Shown piece after piece: positions 37,815 to 46,266 of a DNA stretch of 64,000 bases. The translations under genes and the position numbers were made by a program. Source of the stretch: Promethearchaeota archaeon Loki_b32 (GTDB lineage Archaea > Asgardarchaeota > Lokiarchaeia > Sigyniarchaeales > SOKP01). Below the pieces are notes generated by a model. The model was given only the letters and a program-made list of their open reading frames with translations. It made no database searches and had not been told where the DNA came from. The stretch lies in contig NJBH01000003.1 in the NCBI GenBank assembly GCA_005223125.1, positions 164,303 to 228,302 of the forward strand, given 5' to 3'. Within the stretch, counting starts at the first letter, position 1. Each line of letters starts with the position of its first letter.

Positions 37815-38630
37815 ATGGAAAAAGACAAAAAAAATATTCTTGCTTATAATTTTAAATTAGGTAAGATTTTCAATATTTTAGATGGTTTGCCCGAAGATTT
37901 TCAAAATTTTACTTGGTTATGTACAATTTGTAAAAAACCACTATTTTACAATGAAGATTTAAATTGTTTTTTACATAAGGGTAATAGGAGCTATTGCTTT
38001 GAGCCAGAAACAATAGAACATAAAACTATGAAAGCTTATTGGTATGTGATGTTCCCAAAATTCAATCAGGTATCTTTGAAAAAATTAGAATATAAAATAG
38101 GAGATCAAATTGCCGATGTGTATTTTGAGCTTCGGAATGGAAAGAAGGTTGTTATTGAATGCCAAAATTCTCAAATAAGTAAAAGAAAACTAATTATGCG
38201 AACAAAAAATTATACAAGTAAGGGAATCTATGTACTGTGGATATTCAACGGCCACGGAACTTGTGTTTCTGATAAAAAAAATCCTAAAATTGAGGAGGAG
38301 GTAGGAGTGTTAGGGATGGAAAAAAGAGTCCATTCTCTATACGGTGGTCGGGTATATTACATGAATGTGCTGGGAAAAAAAATAGTTAATCCTCCATTTG
38401 CTCTTCATCTAACTCCTTTCTTTAAGCATAAGGAATCTGAATATAATTATCTTGGGTATGATAAATATTATAAAGATAAACGGAGCACTATTCTTGGCAA
38501 AATTCCCGATTACAAGATAATCTGTATAGAAGATAAGGGATATAAGTTAGCTCGATTTACAGATAAGCATGTGAGTACTTTATGTACGGAACAAATAAAT
38601 AGACATATTAGGGGAATTTGCCAAAAATAA
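37815..38630 (+). CDS. CoiA-like nuclease-domain protein
   Basis: A 271-residue protein resembling competence protein CoiA. A small Cys/His group (CTICKKPLFY, later CFLHKG) precedes the HKTMKAYW helix. The nuclease core is IGDQIADVYFELRNGKKVVI followed by ECQNSQIS, the D...ExQ motif of the restriction-endonuclease fold. CoiA proteins act in DNA processing. No competence genes are near; the next gene (38658) is a small unknown. Function in this cell is unproven. Confidence 0.75.
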   Translation: MEKDKKNILAYNFKLGKIFNILDGLPEDFQNFTWLCTICKKPLFYNEDLNCFLHKGNRSYCFEPETIEHKTMKAYWYVMFPKFNQVSLKKLEYKIGDQIADVYFELRNGKKVVIECQNSQISKRKLIMRTKNYTSKGIYVLWIFNGHGTCVSDKKNPKIEEEVGVLGMEKRVHSLYGGRVYYMNVLGKKIVNPPFALHLTPFFKHKESEYNYLGYDKYYKDKRSTILGKIPDYKIICIEDKGYKLARFTDKHVSTLCTEQINRHIRGICQK

Positions 38631-38657
38631 ATACTCAAAGGAGAAACCATTAACGAT

Positions 38658-38846
38658 ATGATTAATATCTCATTAAAATCAATTATTTCTGAAGTCAAAA
38701 ATCAGTATGGATTTCATTTACCTCACTTAATCTTAAAAAAATCGAAAAAAATCAAAAAAATTAGTATTATAAAACTTTTAGATGATAAGTATAACATTCA
38801 TGATGTAATTACGGTTCGAATTTCTGATTATCTTGAATCACAGTAG
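38658..38846 (+). CDS. Small hypothetical protein
   Basis: A 62-residue basic protein (MINISLKSIISEVKNQYGFH...), starting 27 bases after the CoiA-like gene. A GGAGA site about 12 bases before the ATG supports translation. No recognised family. The Lys-rich middle (KKSKKIKKISIIKLL) and the VRISDYLES ending could form a small DNA-binding or partner protein, but that is only a guess. Confidence 0.5.
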   Translation: MINISLKSIISEVKNQYGFHLPHLILKKSKKIKKISIIKLLDDKYNIHDVITVRISDYLESQ

Positions 38847-38958
38847 AGTTCAATAATAAGCAAATTAAGGTATTATTATGAAATTTTTTATATGAACTGG
38901 AGAAATTGTAATGCAAACCAAAATTTAATTTAAAAAAAAATTTTATATGTGATTTTCA

Positions 38959-39609
38959 ATGGTGAAGAAAAAGATCTCGATGATTATTTTAATTGTGGGT
39001 GTGGCATTGTTTATAACTGCTCCAATATTAGGATATTTTCTGGATAAGACGGTATTGTGTAAGAGGAAGCCAGTTGTGATTGACGAAGATAGTGATGACG
39101 GATTAAAGAGTGCCTTTGCATATCCATTTTCAATAGGAAAGGATCAAAAAATAACCATAGAATTTTCAGTCTACTATGCCAACGTTACAGCTACTTTAAA
39201 GATTCTTGGAAAGGGATACTATGATCAGCAATACGCTTTAAATTCTACCCCAGGGGGTCTTACTGGACAAGATTTTGTTTATTCTCAATTTGTATGGGGT
39301 CAATCTCCTTCAGCTGATTCAGATGATGAAAGAAGCATTACTTATAATGGCTATTGGTATATTGAATTTGCGGGGGATACGAGTGGAGGTTATCTCATTT
39401 CAATACCTGGGTCATATGTAATAGTTGTATATGGTGATAATGATGGTCCTCCAGCAGATACTGATGTGTTATTTAATATAGTAATAAAAAAAGATGGACC
39501 TGGAGATTTCTTAGAAGAATTATTCTATTATTTAGGTGCGGGTGTGATAGCGGCTTTAGTTTTGTTCATATCATATAGTTATTATAAAAAATTTAAGGGT
39601 GGTAGATAG
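38959..39609 (+). CDS. Membrane-anchored protein with external beta domain
   Basis: A 216-residue protein. Residues 7-28 (MIILIVGVALFITAPILGYF) are an amino-terminal membrane anchor. The middle (~45-180) is strand-rich and polar (KITIEFSVYYANVTATLKIL, SYVIVVYGDNDGPP), and residues ~188-208 are a second membrane helix followed by a basic tail (YYKKFKGGR). The bulk therefore probably faces outside. The next gene starts two bases later, so the pair is one unit. No family recognised. Confidence 0.75.
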   Translation: MVKKKISMIILIVGVALFITAPILGYFLDKTVLCKRKPVVIDEDSDDGLKSAFAYPFSIGKDQKITIEFSVYYANVTATLKILGKGYYDQQYALNSTPGGLTGQDFVYSQFVWGQSPSADSDDERSITYNGYWYIEFAGDTSGGYLISIPGSYVIVVYGDNDGPPADTDVLFNIVIKKDGPGDFLEELFYYLGAGVIAALVLFISYSYYKKFKGGR

Positions 39610-39611
39610 AA

Positions 39612-40076
39612 ATGGGAGAAGAAAAAAGTTTTTTTGATAGATTACCATTGTTGGATAAAAATAAAGCTACAAAATTTATCGTTTATGGGTTATTAGTTGC
39701 AATACTTTTCGGATTAATGATGATGATAAGCCGTTCAATTTCTCAAAATGCATTTTCCTGGCGTGACTTAGCAAATCAAGAAAATGAAATGGATTATTGG
39801 GATGGGGATTATGGTTATAATGATTACATCCAAAGAAGAGAAGAAATTGAACAAATATACTATTGGATGCAATGGCAAGATGTCATCTTTGTGAATATTG
39901 CTCGAGTTGGAGTAAATGTCTCAATGTTTTTCATCCTTATTGGATTTTTAAGTTTTGCGGTAAATGATAAAATCGATGAAAAAACACGTAGAATATTTTT
40001 AATATTAGCAGGGTTAATTTTATTCGTAATAATGTTTACAACGCTCTTCTCTTCAATAAGTATATCTGTATCCTAA
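39612..40076 (+). CDS. Small membrane protein, partner of 38959
   Basis: A 154-residue protein with three predicted helices: FIVYGLLVAILFGLMMMISR, then FVNIARVGVNVSMFFILIGF and IFLILAGLILFVIMFTTLF. A Trp/Tyr/Asp-rich loop (DYWDGDYGYNDYIQRREEIE) lies between the first two and probably faces outside. Two bases separate it from the previous gene. No family recognised; the two may form a membrane complex. Confidence 0.75.
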   Translation: MGEEKSFFDRLPLLDKNKATKFIVYGLLVAILFGLMMMISRSISQNAFSWRDLANQENEMDYWDGDYGYNDYIQRREEIEQIYYWMQWQDVIFVNIARVGVNVSMFFILIGFLSFAVNDKIDEKTRRIFLILAGLILFVIMFTTLFSSISISVS

Positions 40077-40212
40077 TTTTAATTATTCTTTTTTTTTTTA
40101 TTTTGTTTTTTCTGCGATTAAGAATAATCTTATAAGATAAAAAATAATAAAATTAATAGTATAACATATTTCCATTTTTTTACCACTATTATTAACTTTC
40201 TCTCATTTTAAA

Positions 40213-40716
40213 ATGCCTATAAAAGAAAAAAAGAAGCAAACTCTCTTAACAAAACTAAAATGTGTAGTCTGTACTTCTAGAAATAATTTAGAACAATATC
40301 AATATAAACAATCAGTAAAGATGAAAACTTTAACAAAATTAGGGGATAGCTCAAATTTTAAATGTACAATGGAATTACCTATATGTCAAATCTGCAAAAA
40401 GAAGTTTTTTAAATGGAGGATATATAATATTTCATCTATATTAATTTTCGGTTTAGGACTAACAAGCTTAATAACTGGCATCCTTTCTCTGATTTTTCAT
40501 CAAATTCTTGGAGATAGTGGCGTTCCAATAATTGGATTCGGTTTTTTCTTTACTTTAACTAGTTTGATTTTCAGATATTTAATAGGGAAAATCGAATCCA
40601 ACCCAAGTAATTATTTTTTCTATGATTTTATAGGTAAAGTTTTTTATGTGAGACCAAAGGAAGAAACTGATTGGACCCCTTATAGTTTATGGATTAAAAC
40701 TATTGTAAGAGAATGA
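40213..40716 (+). CDS. Membrane protein with Cys pairs
   Basis: A 167-residue protein. The amino part has two CxxC pairs (CVVCTS and CQICKK) about 40 residues apart, which could hold a zinc ion. Two hydrophobic hairpin segments follow (ISSILIFGLGLTSLITGILS and VPIIGFGFFFTLTSLIFRYL). The tail is polar. No family recognised; topology suggests the zinc part is cytoplasmic. Confidence 0.65.
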   Translation: MPIKEKKKQTLLTKLKCVVCTSRNNLEQYQYKQSVKMKTLTKLGDSSNFKCTMELPICQICKKKFFKWRIYNISSILIFGLGLTSLITGILSLIFHQILGDSGVPIIGFGFFFTLTSLIFRYLIGKIESNPSNYFFYDFIGKVFYVRPKEETDWTPYSLWIKTIVRE

Positions 40717-40846
40717 TTAAAGCTAATTGAGAAATAATTGACTTCTATTATCACATAAAATCAATTAAGTACTAATTGTATTACTTTATCAATAATATTA
40801 ATAAAAATTTGGTGTTATTTAAAAATCTGGGATATAAACTACTAAT

Positions 40847-41665
40847 ATGACAACTTTAAGCAAGAAGCGACTGTACCAATATGGCATTCTTGTAGGTGTT
40901 ATAATAGGCAGTGTGGGTGTATTCTTTCTTTACTTAGTGAATTATTCCTTGATATTAAAAGCATTAGCAGAGTATGACGGTGCCTCCCAAGTCGTTCTAA
41001 CTATTTCACTGAGGATCATCCTCTTAATTATAATTTCAGTATATTTATTTAATAAATGGTTTAAGCAAGAAGCGCAATACTTATCTGACATTCCATTCTT
41101 ATTGGGTATGTTTTTTCTTATCTTACTTTTTGGAAAGGCAATTGACATAGTTTGGGACCTTACATTTTTCACTTTTAGCAAAGATGTAATATTGTTCTTT
41201 TTAAAATTTCGGTTCATTATCATCATTTTCGAAGTGGCTCCTCTGATATATCTCGGGTTCGAAATTATTTTTTTTAGGTTAGAGGATAGATTTCCAAAAC
41301 TAAAAAACAATAGGTTCATGAATAAACTAAGAACTAGATTAATTGCGATTATAGTCAGTATTGAATCACTTATCGTAATTATTACTCCAAAATATAATAG
41401 CCTGGGTTTTCTCTTACCTTTTATTGTTATTCCGTCATTACTGGGAATCGTATATATCTTCTTTTTAGCATATAGATTAAACCGTCTTTCTGTGGTAAAA
41501 CCGGGAATTTTAACAATTGGATTTCTGTTATATTTGATTTCAAATATATTTCGTCCATTAATGATGATAATTTTAGGTGAAACGGCAGGTTATATCATAA
41601 TCGCGGAGATAGTGGATATTTTTGTCTTTCTAATCATTTTTCTTGGATTGTATAAGCAAAAATAA
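40847..41665 (+). CDS. Multi-spanning membrane protein
   Basis: A 272-residue protein with about eight hydrophobic segments, including YGILVGVIIGSVGVFFLYLV, LLGMFFLILLFGKAIDIVWD and GILTIGFLLYLISNIFRPLM. The layout recalls the 7-TM sensor modules of membrane histidine kinases, but no kinase or other soluble domain is attached. No transporter signature seen. Function unknown. Confidence 0.7.
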   Translation: MTTLSKKRLYQYGILVGVIIGSVGVFFLYLVNYSLILKALAEYDGASQVVLTISLRIILLIIISVYLFNKWFKQEAQYLSDIPFLLGMFFLILLFGKAIDIVWDLTFFTFSKDVILFFLKFRFIIIIFEVAPLIYLGFEIIFFRLEDRFPKLKNNRFMNKLRTRLIAIIVSIESLIVIITPKYNSLGFLLPFIVIPSLLGIVYIFFLAYRLNRLSVVKPGILTIGFLLYLISNIFRPLMMIILGETAGYIIIAEIVDIFVFLIIFLGLYKQK

Positions 41666-41758
41666 GGATGATATTATACTTATATCAAGCTTTTATTATT
41701 GGAGGATAAATTCAAGTAATATCTAAAATCATTCTTTTTTTGAACGAATACTTAAAAG

Positions 41759-41857
41759 ATGACTTGCGGTTTTCCTTTCTCGTGGTATGAGAAAAATTGT
41801 GTAAGATGTGGACCAGAACTATACAATTCTATTAAAGAAAAAGAAATGCTAAAATAG
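41759..41857 (+). CDS. Possible 32-residue Cys-containing peptide or gene remnant
   Basis: ATG 41759 opens MTCGFPFSWYEKNCVRCGPE and ends at TAG 41855. CVRCG plus an upstream CG could be a small metal site. A GGAGG site at 41701 is too far upstream for this start, so it may be the end of a lost longer gene. Little else supports it. Confidence 0.25.
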   Translation: MTCGFPFSWYEKNCVRCGPELYNSIKEKEMLK

Positions 41858-41936
41858 AATTCTCTTTCATAAAAAAGTTAAAAATTTTAAAATAATTTAA
41901 TTTATAAAAAATTTAATATTTAAAGAAGTGATTTGT

Positions 41937-42452
41937 ATGGATTTTTACGATGTTGTGAAAAATAGAAGAAGTTATCGAGTTTATAAACCAGATATGCCTG
42001 AAGAAGAAAAGGTGGAAAGAATTATAGAAGCTGCTCGTTTAGCACCAACATGGGCTAATATGCAAGGTGTACATTATATATTAGTAAGAGATACTAAGAA
42101 TGTAAAAGCCGTGTGGGACGCAATTGGACAAGAAACCAAATTTATCGACGCTCCTATATTTATAATTGGTGTAATATCTACAGGTGGTTCTGGAGTAAAT
42201 AAGAGTGGTGAAAAATATTACGGTGTAGACTTTGGAATCTGTTTTGAACATTTAATCTTAGCTGCGACTGCTGAGGGATTAGCAACATGTTGGATTGGTT
42301 GGTTTAACGAAGAAAAGGTTAAAAAAGTATTAAATGTTCCTAAAAAATATAAAGTTATGGGTTTAACGCCTTTAGGATATCCTGTTAAACCTAAGGGAGA
42401 AGTTAAAGAGAGAAACCCTTTTGAAGAGATTGTTCATTATGAACAATTTTAA
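41937..42452 (+). CDS. Nitroreductase family protein
   Basis: About 171 residues of the FMN-dependent nitroreductase fold. The FMN phosphate-binding start VVKNRRSYRVYKPD is present, then AARLAPTWANMQGVHYILVR and the dimer region HLILAATAEGLATCWIGWF. An AGAAGTGAT site just upstream selects ATG 41937 rather than GTG 41928. Such enzymes reduce nitro groups, quinones or flavins with NAD(P)H; here the true substrate is unknown. Confidence 0.92.
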   Translation: MDFYDVVKNRRSYRVYKPDMPEEEKVERIIEAARLAPTWANMQGVHYILVRDTKNVKAVWDAIGQETKFIDAPIFIIGVISTGGSGVNKSGEKYYGVDFGICFEHLILAATAEGLATCWIGWFNEEKVKKVLNVPKKYKVMGLTPLGYPVKPKGEVKERNPFEEIVHYEQF

Positions 42453-42467
42453 ATTTATTTTTTAATC

Positions 42468-42674
42468 ATGAGAATAAGAAAATGCTTCAGATGCGGAAAA
42501 GAATTGGATTATGATAGTTATATTAAAAATGGTAGCCCTAATGTCAGTGAACATTTAACGAAAATTTGGAATTGTAAATATATAGAATTTTATTGTTGTC
42601 GGTGTTATTGCTTTAAAACTAAATATCAACCATTATTTGAATCAAAAAATAATAATTGCTTTAAAATAAATTAA
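42468..42674 (+). CDS. Small zinc-finger-like protein
   Basis: A 68-residue protein, 16 bases after the nitroreductase stop. It shows CFRCGKELD at the start and CCRCYC after the middle, giving two CxxC-type pairs about 45 residues apart that can bind one zinc ion. The intervening KNGSPNVSEHLTKIWNCKYI has an additional Cys/His. Family unknown. Confidence 0.6.
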   Translation: MRIRKCFRCGKELDYDSYIKNGSPNVSEHLTKIWNCKYIEFYCCRCYCFKTKYQPLFESKNNNCFKIN

Positions 42675-42741
42675 CAGATTTACATCAAATCTCAATATTT
42701 AATTACTTTTTCTTTAAATAATTACAGCTAGAATTTATTTC

Positions 42742-43023
42742 ATGAAAAAAATTCTAGAAGTATTATGTGAAATTATCTTCACAGACCATAAAACAGGAGT
42801 TATTACAAGTCGAATAGGAAGGATTGATAAATCTCAGTTAAGTGGATTTTCATCAAACACAAATGACTTTATTATATTTAAGGAAACATATAATTCTCCT
42901 ATTTTAAAAGAAACTATAAAGGAAATTATTATTCTTCGAGAGATTAGACAAAAATCTGTCAATAAAGTAAATTCAAAATTAATCAAACATGCAAAATCTA
43001 AGAATATTGGAAAAATTAGTTAA
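42742..43023 (+). CDS. Hypothetical protein
   Basis: A 93-residue, Lys/Ile-rich protein (MKKILEVLCEIIFTDHKTGV...). The beginning looks like strands and a turn, and the rest like one helix (ILKETIKEIIILREIRQKSV). No motif or family recognised. Codon use is like that of its neighbours, so it is probably a real gene. Confidence 0.5.
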   Translation: MKKILEVLCEIIFTDHKTGVITSRIGRIDKSQLSGFSSNTNDFIIFKETYNSPILKETIKEIIILREIRQKSVNKVNSKLIKHAKSKNIGKIS

Positions 43024-43055
43024 AATTTTGAGATCTAAATAAACTGCACTGAAAT

Positions 43056-43460
43056 TTACTCATTTTTTAACTTCATGAGTGCTTCTTCTAATATTTTTAT
43101 TATTCTTTGTTTATATGTAGCTTGATTAGGATAATTGTAGCTAAAAGTTTTCCAATAGGGTCTTTTATGCCCTATCTTAAATTTAACCCCTTTCATAGAA
43201 GTCATGTATGAATTGCTATCAATTTTAGTAGCAATTTGATCTGCTATTATATACCAATGAAATCTTGTATTGATGCTTGCTCCAGTATTACTTGGAGCAG
43301 GATTGATTCTGGTTTTTATAGAATTAAATTTGAAACTCCATTTATCGGGTGCTTCTTTAGTTTCATGCCATTTCCCATTCTTATAATTCCAATTATGAGC
43401 TCCCCCTACTCTCATACCTGTATATAGTTTGTTATTATGAGTTTTAAGGTGATTGTACAT
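43056..43460 (-). CDS. Hypothetical protein
   Basis: A 134-residue basic protein rich in Trp, Tyr and Asn. Notable stretches are GGAHNWNYKNGKWHETKEAP, INTRFHWYIIADQIATKIDS and a final helix QRIIKILEEALMKLKNE. No family recognised. The aromatic pattern recalls small enzyme or ligand-binding folds, but I will not assign one. Convergent with 42742 (33-base gap). Confidence 0.55.
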   Translation of the reverse strand: MYNHLKTHNNKLYTGMRVGGAHNWNYKNGKWHETKEAPDKWSFKFNSIKTRINPAPSNTGASINTRFHWYIIADQIATKIDSNSYMTSMKGVKFKIGHKRPYWKTFSYNYPNQATYKQRIIKILEEALMKLKNE

Positions 43461-43577
43461 TTTATTTTATAACTTTATTTTATTTAAATAATCCAAGGAA
43501 AAAAAAAATAGCATTTTATTAATAGATTACAACTCTCAAAATTTACTGAAAAAAAAAAAGAAAGATAAGACTAATTA

Positions 43578-43997
43578 TTATTCAGTTTTCCATTCATATG
43601 GTTTTGGACCAGCAAATATTAACACTAATGCAGGGATTAAGATTGGCAATCCACCCCACCAATATCCGAATATATCTACAATTATTCCCCAAAAAAGCAT
43701 CCATGGAAATCTAATGTTTCCAAGAGGTATTACCCAATTAAATAGAAAATCCCAATTTTGATCAGCACACTTATCAGAAAATTTTGGTTTAATTATGGAA
43801 AATGAAATTAATATCACAATAATTCCACTAATTATTAACCAAATATAATTTCCTAAAATTAATAATGAAGTACCAGAAAAAGCAATAGCACCAGTAAGTC
43901 CAACAATTATATTAATAATTCCACTGATAATACTTATAACCCAAGCCCATTTCCCTAGAGTTGATACCCAAGATGCATGTTTCCATTCTTCACTCAT
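43578..43997 (-). CDS. Four-helix membrane protein
   Basis: A 139-residue protein with about four hydrophobic segments: WAWVISIISGIINIIVGLTG, LLILGNYIWLIISGIIVILI, FLFNWVIPLGNIRFPWMLFW and WGGLPILIPALVLIFAGPKP. A polar loop (KPKFSDKCADQNWDF) separates the halves. A similar four-helix small protein occurs at 59142. Function unknown. Confidence 0.7.
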   Translation of the reverse strand: MSEEWKHASWVSTLGKWAWVISIISGIINIIVGLTGAIAFSGTSLLILGNYIWLIISGIIVILISFSIIKPKFSDKCADQNWDFLFNWVIPLGNIRFPWMLFWGIIVDIFGYWWGGLPILIPALVLIFAGPKPYEWKTE

Positions 43998-44169
43998 ATT
44001 TTTTACCTCAAACCTTAATTTTTAATAATATGTATTAATAGTTTTGGTTGTAAACAGAATTCTTTAACTTGTTAATATGAAGAATTATTTATATAATATT
44101 TAGGGAAAATTACTAATTCTAATTAAGTTAATAATTTGTGAAAATTTAAGAAAGAATGGTAGAAATCAT

Positions 44170-45630
44170 TTATTTTGATTGATTTTCGAGAATTTCACCT
44201 ACATAATATAGTCCTACTAGATTTCCTCTTCTTTCAAATTTTCTTGAAGCTAATAAAATTACTACGTGCTCATTCTCATCTAACAAATTATTGTCAACAG
44301 CATGTTTGACGGATTGTTCTATTATTTCTTCAGCATCCATGTTGAAGAAATCAACGTTTTCAATTTGAATAGCTTTCACTGCCCAAACTAAGTTTAATTC
44401 TCTCGCTGTTCTTTTAAAGGGAGTTATTGCGATAATAGGTAATGGTGGTCTGTATTTTGCGATCATTCGAGCACCATATCCTTTCCTTGTGATTACTAGA
44501 ATTTTACCTCTAAAGTTTAAATCTTGCATTTCAGAAGCCAATGAGTGAATAGCATGACCTAAAGTTTGAGTATGAGTTAATCTTTCAGAATCATATTCAT
44601 CTGGGGTTCTTTTAGGCATGTTTTCAGTTGCTGTTTTAGCTATTTGGTTCATATACTGAACAGAATTAATAGGATATTTCCCTACGGCTGTTTCTGCTGA
44701 TAACATTACAGCATCAGTGCCGTCCATAACAGCATTATAGACATCACTAGCTTCTGCTCTTGTAGGTATTGGGTTGGAAATCATTGATTCAAGCATTTGA
44801 GTCGCTACAATAATAGGCTTTCCTTCACGATTGCTCTTGTAGATCATCTCCTTTTGCCATAAGGGAACTTTATCCGGATCAATTTCAACTCCTAAATCCC
44901 CCCTAGCAACCATGATTCCGTCACTTAATTCTAAGATCTGATCAAAATTGGTTAGTGCGATTGGTCGTTCAATTTTAGAAATTAGTTTAATTTGAGAATT
45001 TCCATAATTCTCAAGAATCCTTTTAACGTGTAGAACATCATCTCCGCTAGATACAAATGAAATTGCTACATATTCAGGATCGATTTCAGCAATAAATTTT
45101 AAATCAATTACATCTTTTTCAGTCGGAACTTTTTGAGATAATTCTCCAGCAGGAATATTGACTCCTTTTCTGTTGCTAATCATTCCTCCTGCTAAAACCT
45201 CTCCTACAACATGATCAGCTTCTTTTCTGATGATCTTAATTTTGATAATTCCGTCATTTACGAAGAAAAAATCTCCAACATTCAGCGATTTAAGAAAACC
45301 CACTAATGGAATAGAGAATTGATCTTGATCACCCTCAATATCTTTTTCAAAAACTTTTACTTCTTGACCGATACCTAAATTATATACTTTATCTTCTTTA
45401 AATTTCCCTACTCTGATTTTTGGTCCTTGAATATCAGTTAATATTCCTGTATATTCACTTACTTCTCTAACCTTATTAATTAATTCTCGTTTTTCATCAT
45501 GTGAGCCATGTGAAAAATTCAATCTAAAAATATCAACACCCGCATCTATTAATTTTCTAAGCATTTCTTTAGAACTTGACGCTGGTCCAAGAGTGCTTAC
45601 AATTTTCACCGTATTTTTTCTAAATGACAT
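44170..45630 (-). CDS. pyk: Pyruvate kinase
   Basis: A 486-residue pyruvate kinase, which makes ATP and pyruvate from phosphoenolpyruvate and ADP. The start KIVSTLGPASSSKEMLRKLI, the GPKIRVGKF strand, the ISKIERP catalytic lysine region, MVARGDLGVEI and ATQMLESMI are all intact, followed by the carboxy-terminal allosteric domain. Full length for the family. With the aldolase at 30828 it indicates lower glycolysis. Confidence 0.97.
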   Translation of the reverse strand: MSFRKNTVKIVSTLGPASSSKEMLRKLIDAGVDIFRLNFSHGSHDEKRELINKVREVSEYTGILTDIQGPKIRVGKFKEDKVYNLGIGQEVKVFEKDIEGDQDQFSIPLVGFLKSLNVGDFFFVNDGIIKIKIIRKEADHVVGEVLAGGMISNRKGVNIPAGELSQKVPTEKDVIDLKFIAEIDPEYVAISFVSSGDDVLHVKRILENYGNSQIKLISKIERPIALTNFDQILELSDGIMVARGDLGVEIDPDKVPLWQKEMIYKSNREGKPIIVATQMLESMISNPIPTRAEASDVYNAVMDGTDAVMLSAETAVGKYPINSVQYMNQIAKTATENMPKRTPDEYDSERLTHTQTLGHAIHSLASEMQDLNFRGKILVITRKGYGARMIAKYRPPLPIIAITPFKRTARELNLVWAVKAIQIENVDFFNMDAEEIIEQSVKHAVDNNLLDENEHVVILLASRKFERRGNLVGLYYVGEILENQSK

Positions 45631-45723
45631 TTTTTTAACCTTTATTTATTCCAAATGTAGTTCGGATTCTAAAATCTAAACTTTTAAAATGATTAATATT
45701 ATTATTGTGTGTATCCTTAAAAA

Positions 45724-46194
45724 TTATTCATTTTCTACTAAATTCTTAATTTTTTCTAATTTCCCCCGAAATTCAGTTCTAAGATTTTTCAATTTTTCCA
45801 CAAGATCCGAAAAATCTTCAATTTCTTCAATTTCTTTTATTAATAATAACTGAATTCGAAAGATCTTGCGGTAAATTGAATATTGAATCAACTTTAAATT
45901 ATTTTTAATTGCTGAATCCTTAGCTATCTGAACTAAAAAATCAGAACTATTATTTGCGAGGGAAATCGCTAAAAAATATCTTAATTTTGGCGTCTTAGAA
46001 TAATTTTTTACAATAAAGAGGAAAAAATTTTTATTACTTTCACTCAAATCATAAATTTTTTCTACTGCTAAAGTTTTAGGAACGCTATTGACAATCTCAG
46101 AAATTGGGGCATGTTTTCCTCTTACTTTTTTAACATCTTTAATAATTTCATTTTGGATAAAGGATTTCAAATCTGTTTGGTTTGAATCATGCAT
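45724..46194 (-). CDS. Hypothetical helical protein
   Basis: A 156-residue, mostly helical protein without a recognised family. The start is polar (MHDSNQTDLKSFIQNEIIKD), followed by a helix-rich middle (LSESNKNFFLFIVKNYSKTP, LRYFLAISLANNSSDFLVQI) that could be an ARM/HEAT-like repeat, and a coiled-coil end (LVEKLKNLRTEFRGKLEKIK). It lies between pyruvate kinase and the AOR gene on the same strand, with 60-100-base gaps. Confidence 0.6.
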   Translation of the reverse strand: MHDSNQTDLKSFIQNEIIKDVKKVRGKHAPISEIVNSVPKTLAVEKIYDLSESNKNFFLFIVKNYSKTPKLRYFLAISLANNSSDFLVQIAKDSAIKNNLKLIQYSIYRKIFRIQLLLIKEIEEIEDFSDLVEKLKNLRTEFRGKLEKIKNLVENE

Positions 46195-46266
46195 TTTTTA
46201 GGTAGTTAATCAATCTTTTAGTTATATATTAAATCAATATAAATATACTTTAGAAGAAATATAGCT

